A stretch of 5,611 nucleotides of DNA from Oceanospirillaceae bacterium (GCA_023954795.1 JAGSHA010000233.1:1-5611), one strand, 5' to 3'; shown: positions 1 to 5,544, counted from the first letter of the stretch. Numbers and translations: made by a program. The notes: a model not told the origin generated them from the sequence alone.

Positions 1-35
1 AGCAGCAGGCCGGCAATAATACGGTTGGTTTTCAT
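1..35 (-). CDS. 5' end of an exported or membrane-anchored protein (partial)
   Basis: Only eleven codons lie inside the window. They read MKTNRIIAGLL, a basic start followed by a hydrophobic run, as at the beginning of a signal peptide or lipoprotein leader. An AAGGAAGG Shine-Dalgarno (38-45 on the minus strand) precedes the ATG and overlaps the stop codon of the upstream TetR gene. The two coding regions are 8 bp apart, so co-transcription and translational coupling are likely. A TetR regulator followed by a secreted-type N-terminus is a common layout for the periplasmic adaptor of an RND efflux pump, but that identity is a guess from context. The gene runs out of the left edge. Confidence 0.6.
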   Translation of the reverse strand, partial: MKTNRIIAGLL

Positions 36-43
36 ATCCTTCC

Positions 44-652
44 TTATCCTTTGGGATCGGGGGCTTCAATCAGTTTGAAAAGAGTCGTTACGTGGCGGCG
101 CAACGGCTCGGCGGAGCGTTCTACTTTTAGTTGCAGCAAGGCGCCTTGCCAGCCGTTCCAGATCATTTCGGCGATCTCGCGGGCTGAAAGGTCCTTGCGT
201 ACCGTGCCTTCGTCCTGACAGATCTGCATGTCTTCCTCTATCGAAGACAAGACCTCCTGACTGGAGGCCCGGATGGCGGCGCTGAACAGTGGGGATGCCT
301 GACTGATTTCTCCCGTCAGGTTGGCCAGCAGGCAGCCGGTGCAATCCAGATCTTCTTCGTATTTGCGAATTTCGTCGTTGATCATCCACTGTATCTTGCT
401 CAGATAGGTGCCTGTCAGAGCTGCCACCTGCTCTTCCCAGCGGGCAAACTCAATCGATTTATGGTGGTTGATGATCTCGACGGCAAACTGCTCTTTGTTC
501 TCGAAGAAGTTATAGAAAGAGCCTTTGGATACTTCGCAGGTTTCCAAAATTTCTTTCAGGCCGGTGGCGTTGTAGCCATTTCGGGCGAACAGCTCAGCGC
601 CTTTTTCAAGAATCTTCTCCCGGCTGTGCTCCGGGCGTCTTCCGCGTGTCAT
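44..652 (-). CDS. TetR/AcrR-family transcriptional regulator, NemR-like
   Basis: A 202-residue repressor of normal TetR length. The N-terminal helix-turn-helix covers about residues 12-58, with the family-typical stretch VSKGSFYNFFENKEQF (41-56). The C-terminal ligand domain resembles E. coli NemR: DCTGCLLANLTGE (103-115) aligns with the NemR segment holding Cys106, and LQLKVERSAEPL (173-184) aligns with the segment holding Lys175. Cys107 and Lys176 therefore match the pair that reacts with bleach and electrophiles in NemR; Cys104 is an additional nearby thiol. This suggests a repressor released by reactive electrophiles, but the inducer is inferred. The ATG at 652 has only a weak upstream AGG. 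It is the first gene of a probable operon with the exported protein at the left edge. The family call is firm; the NemR-like subgroup is moderately sure. Confidence 0.93.
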   Translation of the reverse strand: MTRGRRPEHSREKILEKGAELFARNGYNATGLKEILETCEVSKGSFYNFFENKEQFAVEIINHHKSIEFARWEEQVAALTGTYLSKIQWMINDEIRKYEEDLDCTGCLLANLTGEISQASPLFSAAIRASSQEVLSSIEEDMQICQDEGTVRKDLSAREIAEMIWNGWQGALLQLKVERSAEPLRRHVTTLFKLIEAPDPKG

Positions 653-706
653 AGGCTATACCTGTGCGGCTGTTCTGCAGGAGCAGCCACAATAATGATT
701 TTTAAC

Positions 707-722
707 TAGACCGGTCGTGCTA
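707..722. promoter_or_regulatory. Candidate TetR operator upstream of the tetR-type gene
   Basis: The stretch TAGACCGGTCGTGCTA contains a perfect 8-bp palindrome (GACCGGTC) and a looser 16-bp symmetry TAG..CG/CG..CTA. It lies 55 bp upstream of the repressor start and just downstream of a candidate minus-strand promoter, as expected for autorepression. The TAGACC half resembles operators I recall for NemR-type repressors. The symmetry is imperfect, so this is a suggestion. Confidence 0.4.
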
Positions 723-737
723 AAAATAATGGTGCGT

Positions 738-765
738 ATTGTAGCCGGGTTTTGTGCATAAACAA
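738..765 (-). promoter_or_regulatory. Candidate sigma-70 promoter for the TetR-type gene
   Basis: On the minus strand a -10 hexamer TACAAT (738-743) lies 16 bp from a -35-like TTGTTT (760-765). Transcription would start near 731, leaving a leader of roughly 78 nt that includes the candidate operator and a short GC-rich hairpin (668-688). The -10 matches at five of six positions and the -35 is poor. Confidence 0.4.
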
Positions 766-826
766 GTTAAGAAAATGTAAAGAATTGCAACAATGCGTTT
801 CCGTTCTTCGCACTATGTGGGCGTAG

Positions 827-848
827 CCCTGAAGCCGTGGCTTCTGGG
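827..848. repeat. Hairpin downstream of the rubredoxin/MBL gene
   Basis: An inverted repeat CCC-t-GAAGC / GCTTC-t-GGG with a CGTG loop and one internal mismatch sits 17 bp beyond the stop codon at 865. No T-run follows on the minus strand, so it is not a textbook intrinsic terminator. It could protect the 3' end of the message or mark a Rho-dependent stop. The rest of 653-864 holds only the TetR control elements. Confidence 0.4.
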
Positions 849-864
849 TGTTTGCTGCGGGTGC

Positions 865-1551
865 TCAAGAGAGCTTTCTGAAATACGGCATCCACTGGTC
901 GAAATCGGTAACGTAGTTAAATCCACAGACGGTGCGCACCGTTCGCCGTCTGAGCAGGTGCTTTAACCGTTGAGCGCCTAAGCGGATCTTTTCTCTGTTT
1001 CCAAAGGGGTTAAAGTGCATATCCTCTGCACGTCCAACCACCAGATCGCACACAAACAGAACATCCCGATAGATGTAAACGGTAAATCCCGGCGTATGCC
1101 CGCCCAGAACGAAGGCGTCGATCCCGTGATGTTCAAAGTCATCTGAAAATGCATGGCTTACGTGATGATGGCTTGCCAGTGGGTGTTGGTGCTCAGCTTC
1201 ATGCAGATAGACCTCAGTTCCCCAGTGCTGATGGTAGCGATCGCTGGCACCCATAAAATCCCGATGGGTGAACAGGATGGCATCAGCCGCCGGGAGATCC
1301 GGGTTGAAGGTGGGCAGGCAGTCAATCAACACCGTGCTGCGCGGTGTTTTTATGCGATAAGCCGATACGCCCAGTGCTTCTGCCTTTAAGCGGGTCACTC
1401 TATTGTTCACTCGTACTTCTTTAAGTGTGTTGCGTTGATGAATAAGTGCTTCGCTCACGAATCGGTCTTTGGGCGTGCCGCACAGCAAGCAGTGTGCGGG
1501 TATCTGTGGTGGCGGATTAAAACCGCAGCCCCCGCAAACAAGTGATGTCAT
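865..1551 (-). CDS. Rubredoxin-like domain fused to a metallo-beta-lactamase-fold domain; probable SoxR target
   Basis: A 228-residue soluble protein without signal peptide or membrane segment. Residues 4-31 form a short rubredoxin/zinc-ribbon module, C6-x2-C9 and C21-x2-C24, followed by GTPKDRF as in the C-terminal rubredoxin domain of rubrerythrins, so it may bind Fe or Zn. Residues about 50-215 look like a metallo-beta-lactamase fold: ILFTHRDFMGASD (92-104) stands where HxHxDH would be, GHTPGF (151-156) supplies the second metal-site His152, and VCDLVVG (167-173) supplies the bridging-Asp position D169. The first motif keeps H96, D98 and D104 but lacks the classic His pair, so metal binding may be altered or lost. 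I recall a subgroup with a related THRDDVADH motif, some fused to ferredoxins. The start has a good Shine-Dalgarno (AGAGAGG, 1559-1565) and lies about 23 nt from the predicted transcription start of a SoxR-type promoter. Substrate unknown; a role in redox or quinone stress is inferred from regulation. Confidence 0.85.
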   Translation of the reverse strand: MTSLVCGGCGFNPPPQIPAHCLLCGTPKDRFVSEALIHQRNTLKEVRVNNRVTRLKAEALGVSAYRIKTPRSTVLIDCLPTFNPDLPAADAILFTHRDFMGASDRYHQHWGTEVYLHEAEHQHPLASHHHVSHAFSDDFEHHGIDAFVLGGHTPGFTVYIYRDVLFVCDLVVGRAEDMHFNPFGNREKIRLGAQRLKHLLRRRTVRTVCGFNYVTDFDQWMPYFRKLS

Positions 1552-1558
1552 AAATCAG

Positions 1559-1565
1559 CCTCTCT
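1559..1565 (-). promoter_or_regulatory. Ribosome binding site of the rubredoxin/MBL gene
   Basis: AGAGAGG on the minus strand stands 7 nt before the ATG at 1551. It fixes this start and keeps the four-Cys module, which begins at residue 6, inside the protein. Confidence 0.75.
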
Positions 1566-1580
1566 TTGTTGAGGTTGTGC

Positions 1581-1611
1581 ATCGTACAACTTCAAGTTAA
1601 CTTTAAGTCAA
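1581..1611 (-). promoter_or_regulatory. SoxR-dependent promoter with 19-bp spacer, driving the rubredoxin/MBL gene
   Basis: On the minus strand a -35 TTGACT (1606-1611) and a -10 TACGAT (1581-1586) are separated by exactly 19 bp. This overlong spacer is the hallmark of promoters activated by MerR-family proteins, including E. coli soxS, which untwist the DNA to realign the hexamers. The SoxR box lies centrally in the spacer in the same register as at soxS. Predicted start is near 1574. The geometry is read directly from the sequence; SoxR activation is inferred from the family and the adjacent soxR. Confidence 0.85.
1590..1607. promoter_or_regulatory. SoxR box (operator)
   Basis: CTTCAAGTTAACTTTAAG matches the E. 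coli soxS operator CCTCAAGTTAACTTGAGG at 15 of 18 positions, including an uninterrupted run of twelve, and is itself palindromic at 8 of 9 base pairs. It lies 50 bp upstream of soxR on one side and 39 bp from the rubredoxin/MBL start on the other. On the plus strand a TAATAT (1628-1633) could be the soxR -10, but no good -35 accompanies it. Bound SoxR may also affect its own transcription. Confidence 0.9.
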
Positions 1612-1656
1612 GCGGTTGGCTTAAGATTAATATGTGGTTAGAAAAAGAGGTTAAAT

Positions 1657-2130
1657 ATGGCCAAAGCTGTGCGCTATATGACGATTGGAGAGGCGGCTGA
1701 GCGTTGTGATATTGCAACGTCAGCACTGCGTTTTTATGAGTCTCGTGGCTTGGTGCAGTCTGTACGCACGGAAGGCAATCAGCGGCGTTACCATCCGGCG
1801 ATGTTGCGCCGGATCTCGGTCATTAAAGCGGCCCAGAACCTTGGCTTAACCCTGGAAGAAATTGCGGATGCCTTGGCGCGGTTGCCGGATAATCGCACAC
1901 CCACGAAAAGGGATTGGGAGCGATTGTCGACGAATTGGGGGCGTCTGCTTGATGAGCGTATTCTACGGATGCAGAAGCTGCGTGAAAGTTTGTCGACCTG
2001 TATCGGCTGTGGCTGTCTGTCGATGCGCAGTTGTGCGTTGTTTAACGCGGATGACTTTGTTGCCAATCGGGGGAATGGACCGCGTTACCTGCTTGAAGAT
2101 ATGCCGGAGGATGGCTGGCCAGAAAAATGA
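1657..2130 (+). CDS. soxR: Redox-sensitive transcriptional activator SoxR
   Basis: A 157-residue MerR-family regulator, close to the 154 residues of E. coli SoxR. The winged helix-turn-helix spans about residues 8-75 (TIGEAAERCDIATSALRFYE, then GLVQSVRTEGNQRRYHP), followed by a dimerisation helix (about 85-113). The sensor is the [2Fe-2S] motif CIGCGCLSMRSC with Cys115, 118, 120 and 126, the exact CX2CXCX5C pattern of SoxR. One-electron oxidation by redox-cycling compounds switches bound SoxR to an activator. The ATG has AAGAGG (1645-1650) six bases upstream, favouring it over the in-frame Met8. It is divergent from the rubredoxin/MBL gene, with a SoxR box between. No soxS is in the window, which fits the non-enteric mode in which SoxR activates targets directly. 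Confidence 0.97.
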   Translation: MAKAVRYMTIGEAAERCDIATSALRFYESRGLVQSVRTEGNQRRYHPAMLRRISVIKAAQNLGLTLEEIADALARLPDNRTPTKRDWERLSTNWGRLLDERILRMQKLRESLSTCIGCGCLSMRSCALFNADDFVANRGNGPRYLLEDMPEDGWPEK

Positions 2131-2156
2131 GGCATGGGAGAGGACGTGTAAAGGTA

Positions 2157-2189
2157 ATCAACCGGACGCTTTGGCTGTGCCCGGTTGAT
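2157..2189. repeat. Inverted repeat between convergent soxR and dsbB
   Basis: A perfect 9-bp inverted repeat, ATCAACCGG (2157-2165) and CCGGTTGAT (2181-2189), encloses a 15-nt loop. It is the main structure in the 80-bp gap between the soxR stop and the dsbB stop. It probably acts as a bidirectional transcript end or 3'-end protector. No clear T-run follows on either strand, so canonical intrinsic termination is not supported. Confidence 0.55.
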
Positions 2190-2210
2190 AGAGATCGTTG
2201 ATGACGAATA

Positions 2211-2714
2211 TTAACGACGCAGTGCTGTGTAACACATATAAAGGCTTGTCAGAATCGCTACCACACTCAGCGCAATCAAACCTTCCGCCATGGTGATGCC
2301 AAATAACAGTTCAGGGGTATAACCGCAGGGTTCCCAAGGTTCGAATACGGTCGGAAACCATTTATCCAGCGCAAACCAGTTGGGCAGTCCGCTGTCCATA
2401 TCACATGCGCCTTCGATAAAGCCGCGTTCTACGCCAAATGTTTTCCAAGAGCGTTCGGCCAGTCCAATTGCCAGCCCCAGCCCCGTCACGCTGGTCAGAA
2501 TATTCATCAATCGGCTATGGCGGCTGAACAGGGCTATCAGGGCAACCAGCATAAAGGCCATCACATAAATACGGACGTGGATGCACAATACACAAGGTCC
2601 GTAACCCAGTCCGTACTGGAAGTAGAGCGCGATACCTTCCATCGCCATTCCAAAAATCAGAACCAGCAGCCAGTAGGCTGTAGTTATCCCCTTGCTGGAT
2701 GGTGCGTGCGTCAT
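2211..2714 (-). CDS. dsbB: Disulfide bond formation protein B (DsbB), quinone-linked thiol oxidase
   Basis: A 167-residue inner-membrane protein (E. coli DsbB has 176). Four membrane segments are visible at about residues 13-33, 47-63, 69-87 and 136-160. The first periplasmic loop carries the CVLC pair Cys41 and Cys44, and the second carries Cys104 and Cys130, the same numbers as in E. coli. Arg48, near the bound quinone, is also kept. The enzyme reoxidises DsbA and passes electrons to ubiquinone or menaquinone. The long second loop GACDMDSG...WEPCGYTPE is typical of DsbB proper. The ATG at 2714 has AGGAGA (2721-2726) six bases upstream. It stands alone on the minus strand, convergent with soxR; no dsbA is in the window. 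Nothing looks broken. Confidence 0.96.
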   Translation of the reverse strand: MTHAPSSKGITTAYWLLVLIFGMAMEGIALYFQYGLGYGPCVLCIHVRIYVMAFMLVALIALFSRHSRLMNILTSVTGLGLAIGLAERSWKTFGVERGFIEGACDMDSGLPNWFALDKWFPTVFEPWEPCGYTPELLFGITMAEGLIALSVVAILTSLYMCYTALRR

Positions 2715-3085
2715 GCGTGATCTCCTGATCGTACGGTTGTGCGCTAAAAACTGTCAGCTGCGAACTGTATCGGAACATTAAATGCTTGGCGAGTTCCCTC
2801 TGCATTGCGCTAAAGCGGAAAACACTGATCTGTATTCCTGTGGATAGAGATGAGAGGAAAAATGAGGTGATCTTTATAGGTGAAAAAAACTAACCAATAA
2901 GCTGAGAAAGAGTCGTTTTACGTCAGTCATGAGTGTTACTAATATACACACCATACCAAGCGCGGTAGCACTGAAGTCCTGCAACGACAGTGTTTCGCTT
3001 GAAGGTTACACAATCGGATTTTTAGCTTGAGTTATCGATGTGTGACAGAAAATTGAAAATTTCTCTCTTAAATTTGGGGACCAAA
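2715..3085. other. 371-bp intergenic region between divergent dsbB and the small protein gene
   Basis: Apart from the dsbB Shine-Dalgarno at 2721-2726, I find no gene here. Both flanking genes must have promoters in it. A minus-strand CTGACA-N18-TACGAT lies so close to dsbB that the transcript would lose its ribosome site, so I did not call it. A plus-strand TTGAAG at 2999-3004 has no convincing -10. The reading frame of the small protein can be extended to 3038, but that extension has no good Shine-Dalgarno. Confidence 0.5.
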
Positions 3086-3277
3086 ATGCCACAGGAATAC
3101 GATCCATCCATTCGTCTTAATCAGTACGGTCAGGTAGATGCGGACTACTACGTACAGAAAGCTCACGATGCGCGCAGTGAAGCAATGGCTGAGATGCTGC
3201 AAGCCGTCAAAGCTTGGATTAAAACGAAAGTGACGTTCGAGCGTATTCCTACGCAGCAAACCTTGTTTGGACACTAA
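3086..3277 (+). CDS. Small protein of unknown function, 63 residues
   Basis: From ATG 3086 this encodes 63 residues. I prefer this start to the ATG at 3038 because GGGGA (3076-3080) sits five bases ahead of it, and because the extra 16 residues (MCDRKLKIS...) look unlike a natural protein start. The middle, YYVQKAHDARSEAMAEMLQAVKAWIK (split at residues 21-40 and 41-46), is a likely amphipathic helix. It resembles short proteobacterial proteins with an AHxxRSEA-type stretch, which I associate loosely with the family named after RSP_7527; that assignment is weak. No signal peptide, cysteine or membrane segment. It is a single-gene unit ending at a strong intrinsic terminator, which supports it being real and expressed. 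Function unknown. Confidence 0.75.
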   Translation: MPQEYDPSIRLNQYGQVDADYYVQKAHDARSEAMAEMLQAVKAWIKTKVTFERIPTQQTLFGH

Positions 3278-3301
3278 GCTTCTAGCTTGTTGTTGTTTTT
3301 T

Positions 3302-3326
3302 AGCCCACCTTTTGGTGGGCTTTTTT
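3302..3326 (+). terminator. Intrinsic terminator after the small protein gene
   Basis: A perfect 8-bp stem AGCCCACC / GGTGGGCT with a TTTT loop runs directly into a six-T run. It lies 24 bp after the stop codon of the 63-residue protein. Confidence 0.93.
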
Positions 3327-3327
3327 A

Positions 3328-3924
3328 TGCTTCAGATTTCGCTCATATCCCTCTCGCTTGTCTTTAGCTGATGAGCATTGTGTAAGCCTTCGTGCTCTAT
3401 TCACGATATCGTCTCATTCGCTACCGTAATCCATCCAGTCGTCTGGGTTGATCTCCTTGTTACCACCTCCTGTATGTTAGTAACGACTCCAAAATTCAGC
3501 TAAAGGTGGTCAGGATAACGGCCGTGATTGCGGGAGTACGTGGGTCTGCACTGCACTTTGCTGCCCATTTTCAGGTGTTGCCATCATATGAGTGGAAGCT
3601 GGCTATACACTTAGAAGCACTCATCATTCAGGTAAGCATAGGCTTTTTATTGCCGGTTATGCATAGATCCTGTTTTTGTTTGAATCTGGTGAAAGCGGGC
3701 TCTGCTTTATCGTAACAGTCCAACCTGAATGACATCCGTTAAAACCATATGCATAAGAACAAGTTGTAATAACTCTCTGATATTCAAAACAGAAGGCTTT
3801 AACGTAAATTTTGAATGAAGATTCATTTTGATTTTTGTATTAATTCTACCGTTGAAGATTTTATTATCTGCTATTCTTAGTAGCCTTAACCCGATAACTT
3901 GTAGGCTTTTATAAGGATCTAGGA
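3328..3924. other. 597-bp region without a convincing gene
   Basis: AT-rich toward the right and free of long reading frames with good starts. A 69-codon plus-strand frame beginning with GTG at 3506 has no Shine-Dalgarno and an unnatural composition, so I do not call it. On the minus strand, between about 3420 and 3480, a short open stretch ends in NPDDWMDYGSE and a stop; it reads like the tail of a protein but is closed by an in-frame stop 20 codons upstream. It may be a decayed gene or chance. The right end contains the control region of the chemoreceptor. Confidence 0.5.
3872..3897 (+). promoter_or_regulatory. Candidate FliA (sigma-28) promoter of the chemoreceptor gene
   Basis: CCCGATAA (3890-3897) matches the flagellar sigma factor -10 consensus GCCGATAA at seven of eight positions. 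The -35 region is poor: TATTCTTA (3872-3879) where TAAAGTTT would be expected. A start near 3905 would give a 20-nt leader containing the AAGGAT ribosome site (3913-3918). Chemoreceptor genes are often FliA-controlled, which supports the call. Confidence 0.45.
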
Positions 3925-5544
3925 ATGGAACAGAGTAGTTTTCGATGGTTTATCGCAACAATTGTTCAAAAGGTCTTAAGGTCTGTTGGCCTCAAAACAA
4001 TTGATAAGCAGTTCCTGTTTTCCTACATCCTTATTTTCATCTTTGCTTGCATCTCCGCCGTGTCTCTCTACATCAATATGGGTGCCAGTGCCGATTCGAT
4101 TAACCTCGCGGGTGCGCAGCGAATGATCAGTCAGCGTGTTGCTAAGGAAGCGCTTCTTGTGGCGCAGGGAGTTGAAGAGCGAAGTACCGTTGAAAGTTCA
4201 ATCGCTCGCTTTGAGAAGGTTCACAATGGCTTGAAGCGTGGTGATGTGGAGCTGGGTATTGAGGCTGTTGAAGATCCCGCGACACTGAATCAGCTCAAGG
4301 CGGTTGAAGCGACCTGGACGGCCTATAAAACCAATCTGATCAATTACCTCGACAGTCCAGAACATAATGAGCTTGTTGCGATTCAGCAGCTTGCTCCCCA
4401 GGTGTTGCAAGTAATGAACACAGCCGTTGGCATGATGGCGTCCACTGCAAACGTTGACGCAAAAAATCAGCAATACCTGGCGATGTTTACAACACTAGGC
4501 ATACTTTTTCTTGTTGTGCTGGGGCGTATGTTTGGTATGACGTGGCTGATGCAGCATATCGAGCATCTGAAGCAGCATCTGCAGGCGGTTAGTCAGGCTG
4601 ATTTTTCGCGCAAGCTGGAAGTATATGACCGTGATAATGAGATAGGTGAGATCTTTACTGCTTACAACGAAATGCTCTCTCAGGTGGGTGTGCTGATTCA
4701 AAATGTAAGTCAGGCTGCGGGACAGGTATCGTCCGGTACATCCCGGATGTCAACGGATCTTGGCCAGACAGCGCAAGGCGTCGATGAGCAGAATATGCAG
4801 CTTAACCAGGTGGCTTCTGCCATGAATGAAATGACTGCTACCGTGCAGGAGGTTTCCAATAACGCCCAGCAAGCCGCCGAAGCCGCAGATAAGGCTGATC
4901 AGGAGGCATCCAGCGGACAGAAAGTGGTGATCAGTACTCAGAACAATATTCAGGATATGGCGAGTCAGGTCATCAATGCGTCTACCGTTCTTGAGAAGCT
5001 TCGACAAGACAGTATTGCCGTCGGCAATGTGCTCTCCGTGATAACAGGCATCGCTGAGCAGACTAATCTCCTCGCACTGAATGCAGCGATTGAGGCCGCC
5101 CGCGCGGGTGATCAGGGGCGTGGGTTCGCAGTAGTAGCCGACGAAGTGCGTACGCTTGCGCAGCGCACTCAGGATTCGACCCAAGAAATCAGAGCGACTA
5201 TCGAGGCGCTGCAAGGGAATGCTAACGAGGCGGTGAACGCGATGCAGCAGAGTCAGGAGATGGCTGAGCTGAGTGTGTCACAAACCACCGAGGCTAATGA
5301 GGCACTAGGCAAGATTGTCGACGCAGTTAACATTATTGCCGCGATGACCAGTCAGATTGCGGTCGCAACCGAAGAGCAGATCAAAGTATCTTCGGAGATC
5401 GATAGTAACGTCAGCAGTATTGCCTCGGTTGCCAGTCAGACGACAGCAACCACGCAGCAGACGGTCAACACTTCAAACACAATCAGCGATGAAATGAAGA
5501 AGCTCCAGTCGCTTGTACAGTGTTTTAAGGTTGAGGCGCATTAG
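3925..5544 (+). CDS. Methyl-accepting chemotaxis protein with PilJ/NarX-type sensor domain, putative nitrate/nitrite receptor
   Basis: A complete 539-residue chemoreceptor. A cytoplasmic N-terminus is followed by membrane segment 1 (about 29-50), a periplasmic helical domain (about 51-184), membrane segment 2 (about 185-208), a HAMP linker (about 208-260) and a long coiled-coil signalling domain. The hairpin tip AEQTNLLALNAAIEAARAGD (377-396) with GRGFAVVADEVRTLAQRT (398-415) is the conserved CheA/CheW contact region. The periplasmic domain opens with DSINLAGAQRMISQRVAK (57-74), the P-box of NarX/NarQ and PilJ-type nitrate sensors such as P. aeruginosa McpN; Arg66 or Arg71 would contact the anion across the dimer. 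Nitrate or nitrite as ligand is inferred. No C-terminal CheR-tethering pentapeptide is present; it ends QCFKVEAH. The ATG has AAGGAT seven to eight bases upstream. It is a stand-alone gene with its own terminator. Confidence 0.95.
   Translation: MEQSSFRWFIATIVQKVLRSVGLKTIDKQFLFSYILIFIFACISAVSLYINMGASADSINLAGAQRMISQRVAKEALLVAQGVEERSTVESSIARFEKVHNGLKRGDVELGIEAVEDPATLNQLKAVEATWTAYKTNLINYLDSPEHNELVAIQQLAPQVLQVMNTAVGMMASTANVDAKNQQYLAMFTTLGILFLVVLGRMFGMTWLMQHIEHLKQHLQAVSQADFSRKLEVYDRDNEIGEIFTAYNEMLSQVGVLIQNVSQAAGQVSSGTSRMSTDLGQTAQGVDEQNMQLNQVASAMNEMTATVQEVSNNAQQAAEAADKADQEASSGQKVVISTQNNIQDMASQVINASTVLEKLRQDSIAVGNVLSVITGIAEQTNLLALNAAIEAARAGDQGRGFAVVADEVRTLAQRTQDSTQEIRATIEALQGNANEAVNAMQQSQEMAELSVSQTTEANEALGKIVDAVNIIAAMTSQIAVATEEQIKVSSEIDSNVSSIASVASQTTATTQQTVNTSNTISDEMKKLQSLVQCFKVEAH

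Noticed and set aside
763..771. CAAGTTAAG, resembling half of a SoxR box upstream of the TetR gene
   Set aside because: Only a half-site; the second arm is absent and no 19-bp promoter surrounds it.
2721..2755. Minus-strand CTGACA-N18-TACGAT as the dsbB promoter
   Set aside because: Transcription would start within the dsbB Shine-Dalgarno, leaving no usable leader.
2515..2805. Minus-strand frame overlapping the dsbB start
   Set aside because: It overlaps dsbB in another frame; dsbB has full family motifs and its own ribosome site.
3038..3085. N-terminal extension of the small protein to the ATG at 3038
   Set aside because: No good ribosome site before 3038, while GGGGA is well placed before 3086.
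3506..3715. 69-codon plus-strand frame starting with GTG
   Set aside because: No Shine-Dalgarno, unusual composition and no recognisable family; it looks like chance in noncoding DNA.
3624..3755. Two interleaved inverted repeats (TCATTCAGGT with ACCTGAATGA, TTATGCATA with TATGCATAA), a pseudoknot-like order
   Set aside because: Arms of 9-10 bp about 90 bp apart are near chance expectation in 600 bp, and ATGCAT is self-complementary anyway.
4750..5214. 154-codon minus-strand frame inside the chemoreceptor gene
   Set aside because: It is antisense to the highly conserved signalling domain and has no family features of its own.
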